This document shows, in pieces, positions 1 through 10,000 of a stretch of DNA of 64,000 nucleotides. The notes beneath the pieces were generated by a model. The model was not told the DNA's origin. It saw only the letters and a program-made list of their open reading frames with translations, and searched no databases. Position 1 is the first letter of the stretch, and every line of letters starts with the position of its first letter. Location of the stretch: positions 54,455,885-54,519,884 of the forward strand of contig CAIIXF020000001.1 of the NCBI GenBank assembly GCA_903813345.2, given 5' to 3'. This DNA comes from Owenia fusiformis (lineage: Eukaryota; Annelida; Polychaeta; Sabellida; Oweniidae). A program made the position numbers and the translations under genes.

Positions 1-557
1 AACGTGACGACCACGAGAACATTTTGAGCATTGTCTAAGTTCTAGAGGACCTACCCGTTCGAGTACGTCCGATGGAGTTTGTAAATATATCCCAAACGGT
101 TCTTAGTAGGTCCAGTCCGTTCGTATACAGTTGAAGCCCGTTTTCGAGAACGCAGTGAGAACTAGTTTGGTGTGATGGTAGGGTTAGGCCCACAATCTTT
201 ATGCAGAACGTTATGATTTTGGGAATCATAACTGCATATAGACTGTGGCTTTGCCTACTATCCCGGGCCTACTATTCTTGAGTTATGACCTTATCGGTAT
301 AGGCCTACTTCAAATTGCATCATGCATCAACAGTTAGACAGTTTGACAGTTTTGGCTAAAAAATCATGCGAAAATTGGGGTTTGTGTAAAAAACCAGGTG
401 ACCGGGTATCCGGGTGACTGGGTATCCGGGTGACTGGGTACTTAACGTTCCTAGCAGGGTAAGGAATTTAATTTTTTCATTTTATGTCCTAAAACGTGCT
501 ACTGAACAATCCAAGCAACAAACCACCAAGTTGGGCTCTAACTCAACGGACCATCGT

Positions 558-636
558 CCGAACGCAGCGTTCCAGAATCATACACAAAGTGAAGAAGGAA
601 GGAACATTGTTTATGATTCTGGAACCCTGCGTTCGG
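558..636. repeat. 25-bp perfect-but-one hairpin
   Basis: Arms 558-582 and 612-636 are reverse complements with a single mismatch and a loop of about 29 bases. No tRNA or known structural RNA is recognised. It is probably the core of a small foldback element. Confidence 0.75.
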
Positions 637-780
637 AGGATGCAACAGACCGGCCATCCAACCAATCAAGCAAACAAACAACCAAACAAGCAAGCAAGCA
701 ACAAACCAACTAATCTTCCAATAAACCAACCAACCAGCAAAACAAACAATCATCGATACCCTGTCAATCACGCTGGAAAA

Positions 781-866
781 TATTTTGGGCCCCTAAAACC
801 AAAAATGAGCCCAATATATGAACATTTAAGGCCCATTTATTGATAATGTGGCCTAAAAAAGGGCCC
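781..866. repeat. GGGCCC-type dispersed repeat, cut by gap
   Basis: The sequence contains tgggcccctaaaacc, then aaggcccatttat, then ends at gggccc where the N gap begins. The same order of motifs (ggcccctaaaaccc, gaggcctatt, aaggcccatttataacc) is seen at 48575-48800. The assembly probably broke inside this repeat. Confidence 0.55.
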
Positions 867-1366
867 NNNNNNNNNNNNNNNNNNNNNNNNNNNNNNNNNN
901 NNNNNNNNNNNNNNNNNNNNNNNNNNNNNNNNNNNNNNNNNNNNNNNNNNNNNNNNNNNNNNNNNNNNNNNNNNNNNNNNNNNNNNNNNNNNNNNNNNNN
1001 NNNNNNNNNNNNNNNNNNNNNNNNNNNNNNNNNNNNNNNNNNNNNNNNNNNNNNNNNNNNNNNNNNNNNNNNNNNNNNNNNNNNNNNNNNNNNNNNNNNN
1101 NNNNNNNNNNNNNNNNNNNNNNNNNNNNNNNNNNNNNNNNNNNNNNNNNNNNNNNNNNNNNNNNNNNNNNNNNNNNNNNNNNNNNNNNNNNNNNNNNNNN
1201 NNNNNNNNNNNNNNNNNNNNNNNNNNNNNNNNNNNNNNNNNNNNNNNNNNNNNNNNNNNNNNNNNNNNNNNNNNNNNNNNNNNNNNNNNNNNNNNNNNNN
1301 NNNNNNNNNNNNNNNNNNNNNNNNNNNNNNNNNNNNNNNNNNNNNNNNNNNNNNNNNNNNNNNNNN
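867..1366. other. Assembly gap, 500 N
   Basis: Exactly 500 unresolved bases, a round number typical of a scaffold join of unknown length. The 5' exons of the gene that follows may lie in or before the gap. Confidence 0.98.
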
Positions 1367-1498
1367 CCATGACCCGACCATGTCATTTCACCATGCAAAT
1401 GTCATATCACCTTGTCCATGTCATATCACCAAATCCAAACCATGTCCTATCACTATGTCAATGTCATATCACCATGTCCTATCATCATATCATGGACG
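1367..1498. repeat. Degenerate CATGTCATATCAC minisatellite
   Basis: Irregular repeats built from catgtcatatcac, catgtcctatcac and similar blocks run from the gap edge to about 1498. Unit length varies, about 14-24 bp. It sits in the intron upstream of the first visible exon of the next gene. Confidence 0.7.
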
Positions 1499-1550
1499 GT
1501 CAGGCAAATTTGCATTCGTACATTATTATACAAATGTTTCTCAATTTCAG

Positions 1551-4103
1551 GATAGCTTGTTTAGCAGAGGCGACGACGATCTTGAAGAGGAGATGAGGAG
1601 AATTGGGGCAAACCCGACTGGTCTGGACGACAGATACGCGGACATGTCTCAAGACAGTATGAGTACAGATGTGCCAGCTAACGTTACCTTGGGTAATCAT
1701 CATTCTTTTTTTTTGGGGGGGGGTATGAATCAAATCACTGCCATTTGATACTCTACTTGGAAAATACCCTTTAATTTCTAAAGAATGAAATAATTAAAAT
1801 AAACACTGTTTATTTTTAGAAACAATTCTCGACGAAATGAAGGCCCTGCGGGCACAGGTCAGAGGTCTGCAGACCACAGTGGACAACCTGAGGAGCGATA
1901 TAAGAAACAGGCCTGGTAGCAGTTCTGGCACAGGGTTGCCTTCAATGGCCGTGGTAAGATAATAAAGTAAAGTTAACATAAACAGACTACTGTATTCTAA
2001 AGGTCTAATTTTACTAAAATATAATATTTATTAATTTGCTGAAGATAACAGTCTCGATAATCCGAGGTTTACACGATCATTATTATTATACGATCACATT
2101 TCAAATATTTGCAAATGGTATTGTACAAATATTATAGAAGTTAATAATATTTTATTTAGAATTCAATTGAATGCAAAACAGATTTCATTTCATGAAAATC
2201 AACGTACCCTGTTCATCGTGAACCTTACTTAGATAACATTTTCTTGTAGGATGCGATAAAGCAGTTTGTGAAGGAGGTCTTACCTAAACATCCCTATGAC
2301 CCTTTGGAGAAGGAGGAAGTCATTGTAAGTTACTAATCTAGTATTGTTATAGCGTCTGCATTTTCATGAACGACTACTTTCGGAGGTTCAGATCTATCAA
2401 TCTATGCCAATGCCTTACCGACACATAGACACTAGACAGAAGATATTAATTCAAATGTATCTTGAATTCTTGAATTAGTAGTGCATCCACTTTGACTCAA
2501 ATGAAAGCCCCTAGACTAACAGTTGTCGCCTTCAAGCTTGACCAATTTTATTTTCAGGTAAAGCTGAGAACACTTCTCAAGAGGTACACGGTGGTCAATG
2601 GTGCTAGCTTCATTGAAGCTAGCAAGATCTTCAAGAAGCAATTGAGGGACCTCAAAAGCCGCATTCAAACAAATGTAAGAATTGTCTTCGAAAAGAATTA
2701 GCATTCTGTCGAGTTATTTACTTCTGATGTTAAACATGAACAGAATTTCTGTTTCCACAATATATACTTGAACTAAATTATGGACTGTAAGGCAAGGTTA
2801 AATCATAAAAATAATGGAATATACTTGAAAACAATGCACCCCTCCCCAATTAATTCATAGTTGATGCAACTGTCAAATTACAAGCGTGTCTGTTTTTGTT
2901 TTAGCTGTTATCAAAGAAGCAAAACAACAAAGCTTCGATTGAAACATTGAAGACGACGCTTCTAAAGGACTTGGGAGAAGGGGAGACAGGCCAGGGAAAC
3001 AAGCACAAAAATGTCTTAATGGTCACCCTGGTAAGCAAATTAAAGTCTACATAATTATACGTTAATATGCGCAATAATAGTGAGGTTAAGCTAGCACATA
3101 GATTCGAAACGCAAACCTATACGTATGACCAATCGCCCATACAAATGCATCGCTTAAATAACTTACGTTCGCGTTTAGGTTGTGAAAACCAGTGCTAGCT
3201 TAACCTCACTATTGTTTCAAAAGTAACCAACGTAATTTGATTATTATGCCAAAAATAGTTAAAGAGTTGTATAACAAAAATATCATGCAATAATTATAAA
3301 GAACAACATTGTCTTGAACCCCATCAAATGTAACCACGAATACTGTTTAAATCGTTGCATAGGAGGATTACTCTTCCATTACAAATAAATATCGTTTTGT
3401 TTGCAGTCTTCTGTCGCAACAAGAGAAAAGCTCTGGGGAGCCATTAAAGGAAGATCAGCGGGCAAGGTGATTAACGTTTTCGGATGTGCCAAGACAACAT
3501 TCAATAGGTACGAATTTCCTAATTAGAGAGTTTTTCACTTCGTAAATTTTTATTAAAGAATAGCTTTTATAAAGATACAATAAAACATAGAAACGAGGTA
3601 CACGTCTAGATACAGCTCCATTAGAACAGAAATATCAATTGCCTTGCTATAAAGAGTTCTCCACAGATTTGAGTTGAGATTACACAGATTTATCTTTTAC
3701 AAGCATTTTTTACTGGAAATATTGTTTATAATATTAGGCTACTTTACCAATTCACCGAGGGAATTATTTAAATACACAATTATACTGAAAATGTATTTTG
3801 AAAACATGAAGATTAGTTTGTTTTATGTAGGTATGTTGAAGGTACGCTTCTGACTTTAAGCCTTTGGAGTTGGTGGGAATTATGTTTTTCGGTCCCCTCC
3901 CGCGATCATTATTGATCTTTTCAGTTTCAATATACAGACTCGGCGGACATTTCCGCTTCAATACTCTAATAAAATTTAAGCACCAAAAATTGTATTTGTT
4001 TAACCAAGCATTCACTTTTCAATTCAGATACAGTATCCTGAATGAGGAGGAACTGCAGGAGAAAATCGACAGGCAGAACAATCTGAGCTCAAGCAGAACA
4101 TGA
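1551..4103 (+). CDS. Unrecognised coiled-coil protein, 3' seven exons (5' incomplete)
   Basis: Seven exons with GT-AG introns join in one frame: 1551-1692, 1820-1953, 2250-2324, 2558-2674, 2905-3030, 3407-3507 and 4028-4103. They give 256 residues and a TGA stop. The exon phases (1,0,0,0,0,2) fit without a stop, which strongly supports a real gene. The first exon starts after tttctcaatttcag and is acidic (RGDDDLEEEM). The second is a heptad-like coiled coil (ILDEMKALRAQVRGLQTTV). The remaining exons encode a basic, mostly helical region with TLLKRYTVVNGASF, KLWGAIKGRSAGKV and FGCAKTTFNRY, ending in a charged tail. I do not recognise the family. A DNA- or RNA-associated role is only a guess from the basic helices. 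Upstream exons should lie in or before the N gap. The 3' UTR contains a minisatellite and then AATAAA. Confidence 0.85.
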
Positions 4104-4138
4104 ACATTAACCCGAGAAAATGAACTGAAAAAATGCTA

Positions 4139-4397
4139 ACAACCTAGTGCAACTGACTGAATGCTAGTGACTGAGTGCAACTGCCTGAATGCTAATGACT
4201 GAGTGCAACTGCCTGAATGCTAATGACTGAGTGCAACTGCTAATGACTGGGTGCAACTGCCTGAATGCTAATGACTGAGTGCAACTGCTAATGACTGGGT
4301 GCAACTGCCTGAATGCTAATGACTGAGTGCGACTGCCTGAATGTTAATAACTGAGTGCAACTGCATGAATGCTAACGACTGAGTGTAACTGTGTGAA
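4139..4397. repeat. 28-bp minisatellite in the 3' UTR
   Basis: About ten units of the type caactgcctgaatgctaatg plus actgagtg. Most are 28 bp and two are 20-bp units lacking eight bases. The array starts about 35 bp after the stop codon and ends before the poly(A) signal, so it should be transcribed with the upstream gene. 28 is not a multiple of three, so it is not a coding repeat. Confidence 0.9.
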
Positions 4398-4433
4398 TCT
4401 ATAGCAATATATTGTAAAATATCGTAAATTGTA

Positions 4434-4439
4434 AATAAA
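4434..4439 (+). promoter_or_regulatory. Poly(A) signal AATAAA
   Basis: AATAAA in gtaaataaaacaac, about 330 bp after the stop of the coiled-coil gene and directly after its 3' UTR minisatellite. It is the best candidate for that gene's polyadenylation signal. Confidence 0.6.
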
Positions 4440-4721
4440 ACAACATAATACAGTACAATACTAAAAATGTTCATTTTTTATTATTATTACTACTGTATAT
4501 AATCAAAACTCACTAGATTATAAGAATTACTTCCAATGGCAAAGTGTTTCAATCCAAAATGGGATTGCAAACGAATGAATGAATAATAAATAAACAATAA
4601 TAATAAACAACCTTAACATCCTACACGATTGGTTTTCACAACCAGCTATTTCAACACAAATCCAAAATAATAATAATATACAAGCTTTTGCTGTAACTAA
4701 TTTTGAACATATTCGACGATG

Positions 4722-4885
4722 TTTCGGCACCAAATCGACGTTGAATCGACGATGAATTTCGACGCCATTTCAACACTGATTTCGACGTTGTTTCGACGTC
4801 GAATGTTTCTGCTCGTTTATCGCTGAAACGACGTCGAAAATCGACGATTTTTCAACGTTGAATTGGTGCCGAAACGACGCCGAAA
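4722..4885. mobile_element. CpG-rich palindromic miniature element, copy 1
   Basis: The left arm begins tttcggcaccaaatcgacg (4722) and the right arm ends cgttgaattggtgccgaaa (4874); they are inverted copies. The body repeats TTTCGACG/CGTCGAAA motifs. CpG density is far above the surrounding AT-rich DNA. It abuts the last readable DEG/ENaC segment, whose frame runs into it and stops. No transposase and no clear target duplication are seen. It is probably a non-autonomous DNA element. Confidence 0.65.
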
Positions 4886-5148
4886 TATAGGTTGCAGATT
4901 GCAGGTGTACAGTTTTCTCCATCAAAAGTACATAGCGCCACTAAATCGGACACGTTGTGGGCATATTCTTCCAGTTGTGTCATAGTTGGAGTCGCTAGTC
5001 CAATTATATCACTCAAATCATCAGCGGCTGAAGACTTCAGTATTTCAACGAAGTTATTTGGATCCTTGATGTTTGTGAACGGTGATTCTTTGAATGTAAA
5101 TGGCTCGTCATAGCCTGTATCAGAAGACTGACTACACAGCCAATATAA
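4886..5148 (-). CDS. DEG/ENaC channel, extracellular segment between two palindromes
   Basis: On the - strand this stretch reads an open segment with SSDTGYDEPFTF and then YAHNVSDLVALCTFDGENC, close to the conserved extracellular motif of DEG/ENaC/ASIC channels (an aromatic residue, then a D-L/V-L-C-x-F-x-G-x-x-C pattern). It follows the exon that begins at 5982 in gene order but is separated from it by palindromic element copy 2. After TPAICNLYF the frame enters palindromic copy 1 and ends at about 4852. No clear GT donor is visible, and the second cysteine-rich part and TM2 of the family are not found downstream. So this is either a damaged gene or one whose last exons are missing from the window. 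Its frame differs from the upstream exon, so joining needs an intron through the palindrome or a frameshift. Confidence 0.6.
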
Positions 5149-5310
5149 TTCGGCACCGTTTCGGCATCGAAAAAATTCGGCGCTGTTCCGGCACCGTTTC
5201 GACACCGTTCCGGCACCGAAACCTTTGGACACTTAAACTTGCTACCGGACTAGTCAGTCCATTTGGTGCCGAAACGGCACCGAAATTTGGCATCGAAACG
5301 GCGTCGAAAA
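5149..5310. mobile_element. CpG-rich palindromic miniature element, copy 2
   Basis: The left part ttcggcaccgtttcggcatc and the right part ending gcatcgaaacggcgtcgaaa are imperfect inverted copies around a unique centre (about 5220-5263). It belongs to the same motif family as 4722-4885. It separates two DEG/ENaC coding segments. It either forms a small intron or has inserted into an exon; no consensus donor is visible in it on the - strand. In both copies the + strand right flank carries CAGATTGCA. Confidence 0.65.
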
Positions 5311-5982
5311 TCAGATTGCATTTTGGGGGTATATCCATAGTTCTGGACTTCTGAAAGGTAGGTTTCGCCTACTGGATCAGCATTTGTGGCAGTGGGTGCT
5401 AGAGTCGAGTCAGAAAGTGTATTGGATTGACATGGATCCTGGCAGGTGGCACAGGTGCAAGAGCTGTTGTCCAAAGTAGGCGTTACTCTAGCTGATGTTG
5501 TCTCAGGGTTTCTGTTTTCAACGGTTGTAGCCGTTGCTACATCAATACTCGTATTTTTATCAGCTGTAGTTGTTGTTGTATCAGCGATCCAGTTAATATC
5601 AGTTGTAGTTGTTGCTTCATCAGTAATCGTAGTTTGGTAAGCCGAAGCTGTCATTTCATCATGGATTGTTATATGATCAGTTGTCGTTATTGCTGCATAA
5701 GGTGTCGTTACAGGTTTTGTTGCAATATCAGATGGAGTTATTGTTCCATCGGCAGTTTCAGTGTTATTGGGTGGATTTGTCGTTGGATGCATACTCATTG
5801 TTTGATCGGTGGCTGTTGGTTTATTCTCAGTTATAGTTTGATCAGGTGAAACCGTTTGTGCAAGATTAGGCACTGTGACCTCATCTAGATCTATTAAACC
5901 TTGGAACGCTGTTCCTTTTATTTTACTTTTACGCAACATGTTCATATTGCATATTGTCACAGCAGGAAATTTCATGAACGTC
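5311..5982 (-). CDS. DEG/ENaC channel exon 2 with threonine-rich insert
   Basis: The exon begins after a - strand acceptor tttcag at 5983, in phase with exon 1: the split codon CA|G gives Gln, then TFMKFPAVTICN. FPAVTICN is the hallmark just after TM1 in DEG/ENaC channels. After about 40 residues there is a ~150-residue Thr/Ala/Asp-rich, mucin-like stretch (runs such as ITTTDH and DTTTTTADK), then a small cysteine cluster (SCTCATCQDPC) and YLSEVQNYGYTPKMQ. Typical relatives do not have such a long low-complexity insert at this point, as far as I know the family. Heavy O-glycosylation of an extracellular finger-region loop is an inference. The frame then runs into the palindromic element at 5310. 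Confidence 0.75.
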
Positions 5983-6206
5983 CTGAAACATTAACATTAT
6001 ACTTAATTAGTATCGTCAATTATTGGAGCAGTGATCTTAAATTAAGCATAATATTGCTCTTATCTAAATCTCTCGATATAAGAGAAGAAAACACTTAAAA
6101 CGCCCATTGTATTTGTGTATATACACCGTATTACATCGTATTATAAGCACGTTGTAGTATAAGGCATACATTAACTTACATTTATAGCAATACTAAATGA
6201 TATTAA

Positions 6207-6878
6207 AACTTAAATATTGAATTAATGAAGAGCAATGCCGATTACTAAATGTAAATACTGTACTTCATATATTTCCGGATAAGTTCGTTTCCAGTAAGCT
6301 ATGAATATTGAATTAATAAAGAGCAATGACAATTACTAAATGTACAATATAACACAAGACAGTGACTAGCTTCCCTTTATGCAATATCAAAATACTGTAC
6401 TAAATATATTTCCGGAAAATTTCGTTGACAGCAGGCTATGAATATTGAAATTAATGAAGAGCTATGACAATTACTAAATGTACATATAACACAAGTCAGT
6501 GACTAGCTTCCCTTTATGCAATATCAAAATACTGTACTACATATATTTCCGGATACGTTCGTTGCCAGTAAGCTATGAATATTGAATTAATGAAGAGCAA
6601 AGACAATTACTAAATGTACATATAACACAAGTCAGTGACTAGCTTCCCTTTATGCGATATCAAAATACTGTACTACATATATTTCCCGATACGTTCGTTG
6701 CCAGTAAGCTATGAATATTGAATTAATGAAGAGCAATGACAATTACCAAATGTACATATAAGACAAGTCAGTGACTAGCTTCCCTTTATGCAATATCAAA
6801 ATACTGTACTACATATATTTCCGGATACGTTCGTTGCCAGTAAGCTATGAATATTGAATTAATGAAGAGCAATGACAA
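6207..6878. repeat. ~136-bp satellite array, left part
   Basis: About five head-to-tail units. Successive copies of ttccctttat start at 6371, 6509, 6644 and 6780 (spacing 135-138). Each unit holds gaatattgaattaatgaag, acacaagtcagtgactagc and atatatttccgga. The array is interrupted at 6878 by the hAT-like element and resumes at 10675. Confidence 0.9.
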
Positions 6879-7232
6879 CAAAGTCAGCACTATCAATGGT
6901 ATACTACCTTTAGTAAAAGAGAAAAGTCCGAAAGCTTTTTGTCAGAATTTTTACCGGAAGTGATTATATTTCCATTTATCCTTCGAACTGTGACATGTAT
7001 GCTTATATCTCGACATGTATATGATTCCTACATACCACTACGATCAAAAATGTTACTAACATACCAAATGAAAGGTGATTTCCTGGTCAAACTTGCAAAA
7101 GTTGGTCCAAACTCACAACTGATCCCTCCACTCCTCCAATACGCATGTGCAGCGATGTTAAAAATAAGGCCGTGACTGGAGAGCCTAACTTTTAAGGTTC
7201 TTTAGCACTTTGGCTAAAGAGCCTGAAATTTT

Positions 7233-7600
7233 ATGCATGTACAAGCCACTCTAGTATATTTAAATGGTAAAGAGATAACATTTTATGAAACATCAGATTT
7301 TGGAAAAATATGTCCATATAAAAGAAAATTGTTTTTACAGTATAATGGTAAGGATATTTTATGTGCAACTTGGCTTAGAGCATTTAAGTGCAAAGTAGAT
7401 ACCAAACTCTTAATTATCCACTGGAAAACATTACACAACATATATCATTGTAATACATATGTAATAGGATTTTGAATGGTTTTAGAATTAAAGGTAGTTC
7501 TTTTTGTGAGAATTATAATGTAATTGACAATATGTTAAACATATTTTTATGAGTGTACAAAAATTATATATATGGACATTTTTTGATAATATCACTTTTG
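7233..7600 (+). pseudogene. L1/Tx1-like retrotransposon C-terminal remnant
   Basis: The + strand reads LFLQYNGKDILCATWLRAFK and WKTLHNIYHCNTYVIGF, then in a shifted frame FRIKGSSFCENYNV and FYECTKIIYIW. This order, with an FC...Y...FYEC cysteine cluster and a following aromatic pair, resembles the region after reverse transcriptase in L1/Tx1-type non-LTR elements. It is frameshifted and truncated, so inactive. Confidence 0.4.
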
Positions 7601-7818
7601 AACAAATTATGGGTCAATAAGTATAAGAATTGAAAGAGAAGTTTTAATAGCCAGGAGGGCAATATAAATTTTCAATAGAGACAAAACTGGAAGTATACAT
7701 GCATATTTTGAAAATGAAAAACTGAACAGAAATTAAACAATGTAACTGGGCCTATGTATAATGTATAATTATATTAATTATATATGTTTTATTATTGAAA
7801 TATAGTTTTTACAAAAAA

Positions 7819-7895
7819 CACACTCTAGTGTAGTGGTTATGGCGTTTGCCTAGTACTTCCACGGCGCAGGTTCGATTCCACGTTGGTACAATTTT
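7819..7895 (+). repeat. tRNA-derived SINE head (Val-like)
   Basis: tagtgtagtggttatggcg (7826) matches a Pol III A box with the D-arm of tRNA-Val or Glu. ggttcgattcc (7869-7879) is an exact B box 43 bp downstream. The acceptor stem and T stem do not pair properly and no usable anticodon arm forms, so this is a SINE head or tRNA relic and not a functional tRNA gene. The SINE body, if any, would be the following ~150 bp. Confidence 0.55.
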
Positions 7896-8309
7896 TTTCA
7901 TTATGAACAACAAACTGGAAGTTTGTTCTCTGAGGTCCGGAAATTATGTACACATTTTTTGTAAAATTCATGGGCTCTCTCCAACGTTCAACCATCCATG
8001 TTGAGTGAAATTAAACGTGTATTGGCTTACTATATTCACAAGCTTACAGAATACGAGGAATCCCATTTGAAGGTGGCAAAAAGTATGAAGGAGACCTGGG
8101 GATGAAGAAAAGGATCTTGTTATATTCAAGATACAGCACATCATGAGGCAGTTTATCTGGAATGTAGGGACATTAGCCAGGGGACATCAGAGAAATCGGA
8201 GACATCTTTCTTGGAGCTTTTCCAATTTAAGAGCATTTGTCTTGCCGCAGTGGTGCCATACTATCGGGCAATAATTAAAGTGTGACAAGAAAAAGGCCTT
8301 AAATATTGT

Positions 8310-10000
8310 CATGTGACTTTTCATGTCTAATTTTGGTTGATTTGACGTGCTGCCTTAATGCATAATTCTTTAATATGATCGTTAAAAGTGAGCTTGTTAT
8401 CAAGGGTTACTCCAAGGACCTTCACAGATTGCTCTGTATGAATTGAAGAATTGCAAAAAGTTAGAGTATCTGGGAGGAAATTGGAGTTAATCCTTGAACG
8501 TTGTAACACCATAGCCTGAAATTTATCAGGGTTTGCCAGCATTTTATTTTGATTAAACCAGTTGATGGCAAGAGAAGACTGTGATTTAGGTCTTGAAGAA
8601 CTGATTATTTGTTTTCACCAATCACAGAGATTGTGTTATCATCAGCATAGTGTTGGGTCTCTATGAAACGATGATGCCAATATGATACGACAAACTTCAG
8701 AGTTCAGAGTAACATACGATACTTTATTATACGTCCAACTATACTATCTATTTACAAGCTGTACATTACTGAGCTACTGTACTGACGGTAAAAGACCCAA
8801 TAGTAAACTGCCAGGGTGAGGTTTCGAAGCCTCTTATATAGTACTACTATTGGCATGTTGCCAAACCACAATTGGCAACCTGCCAATGACCAATTTGGCA
8901 AAGTGCCAATGAAACTTAATGACCAAATTATTCTAAGTTCTCACTGAAATGTCACTGAAAATGGTTAAGTCCAACTGTATGAATTATTAAAATTGTCTAA
9001 GTCAGTTGAAAAAGCCCAGCCCCTTTGGTTTGATGCAAAATGTTTAAGTATTGAGATACAGGCTCGTGAAAATAACAGAGTCCAGCTAGTCTGGTTATGA
9101 AAAATGACTAAGTGTTGCCTATATGATGAGTGTAAAGAACAGAGTTATGGCTTTTGGCTTCAATGATTCTGTTAAGTCTTGATGGACAGCTATGCCGCCA
9201 TCTTTGGGTAAGAATTGAAACCTGGCATAACATAGAAAAACCCAACAATAGTTATATAAATTACAGTTCTTCAAGGCTAGAAATATGTCATTTATAAAGA
9301 TATTGAAGAGACAGGGACCAAGAATACTTCCCTGAGGGATGCCTTTCACTATGGTTTGCCATGAGCTAGTTGAATTTGAAATTTTTACTCTCTGTGGCCT
9401 GTCAGAGAGGTAACTTTTCAAGAGAGAAGTAGCTGAGTCGCTAACTCCATAGGTGGTGAGTTTGGCTATCAAAATATCATGCGGTAAACAGTCAAACGCT
9501 TTGTACAGGTCCATTAACACCGTACCTACCACTTTGTTACTATCAAGGGCAAGCTTCCAGTCTTCGACTAATTTTAGTAACACAGACTGGCAGCTATACC
9601 CCTTCCTGAAAGCACTAAGTAGTGGCGATAAAATATTATCAAAATAGCAGGTAAGTTGATCAAAAATAATACCTTCCTGAACTTTAAATAAGCAGTTCAG
9701 GATACTCACAGGTCTGTAGTTACCTTTAGCTAGATCGTCCTTCTTTTTATAAATGGGAGAAACTTCAGCTGGCTTCATGCCAGAAGGAAATTTTGAAGTC
9801 ACCAATGATTTGTTTACAATGGGTGTAAGTGTATGGGCAAGAATGTCAGCTCCAATTTTGATGATTTTGGGGGGATCCTGTCTTCCCCAGTTGCTTTCCT
9901 GGGGTTCATGTTTCGAAGTTTATGCTGGACAGCAAACACCATTCTCCAAAGGGCCAAAATTAGACTGATGATTGAAAAGGTTCTAAGAACTTTTATTTTT
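8310..10000 (-). pseudogene. CR1/L2/Jockey-type reverse transcriptase, 5'-truncated and split by an LTR
   Basis: The - strand reads, in order: NPRKATGEDRIPPK, a frameshift, YRPVSILNCLFKVQEGI, AFRKGY, GTVLMDLYKAFDCLPHDIL, KGIPQGSILGPCLFNIFIND, then LYNY. After an insertion it continues with YADDNTISVIG, WFNQNKMLANPDKFQAMV and VKVLGVTLDNKLTFNDHI. These are the standard reverse-transcriptase blocks, with the catalytic YADD box split from its upstream NY by the LTR at 8651-9247. No endonuclease domain is seen, so the copy is 5'-truncated. Stops and frameshifts make it dead. It lies inside the hAT-like element. Confidence 0.85.
8651..9247 (-). mobile_element. Solo LTR (597 bp) with 4-bp target duplication
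   Basis: The insert begins tgttgggtct and ends acccaaca (TG...CA ends with a short inverted repeat). It is flanked by ATAG on both sides (8647-8650 and 9248-9251), and the reverse-transcriptase reading resumes across it. Read on the - strand it has LTR architecture: a TATA box TATATAAGAG (8840-8831), then AATAAA (8728-8723), then a short U5. No internal retroviral-type genes are present, so it is a solo LTR. The family is undetermined. Confidence 0.8.

Larger units (their letters stand above)
1..866. other. Non-coding flank with short repeats
   Basis: I see no convincing gene here. Visible structure: a 16-bp tandem repeat (about 398-443, units like gtgactgggtatccgg), a 25-bp inverted repeat (558-582 with 612-636, one mismatch) and low-complexity CAA/CAAG-rich sequence (about 640-760). 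The last ~80 bases carry GGGCCC and GGCCY motifs and resemble a repeat found again near 48575. Confidence 0.6.

Noticed and set aside
764-1748. Long open frames across the N gap
   Set aside because: They exist only because N codons contain no stops.
5446-5849. + strand ORFs over the channel exon
   Set aside because: They are the complement of the Thr-rich coding stretch; the - strand reading has the family motifs and splice sites.
6207-6878. CRISPR-like array
   Set aside because: The units are ~136-bp head-to-tail repeats with no unique spacers, in an animal genome; it is a satellite.
6939-7175. 78-codon ORF in the left end of the hAT-like element
   Set aside because: It lies in the TIR region, with no motif and no matching ORF in the other TIR.
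7819-7895. A functional tRNA-Val gene
   Set aside because: The acceptor and T stems do not pair and there is no proper anticodon arm; only the promoter boxes are kept.
8050-8290. Possible short coding piece reading KLTEYEESHLKVAKSMKETWG
   Set aside because: It stops quickly and matches no family I know; left as unassigned sequence inside the hAT-like element.
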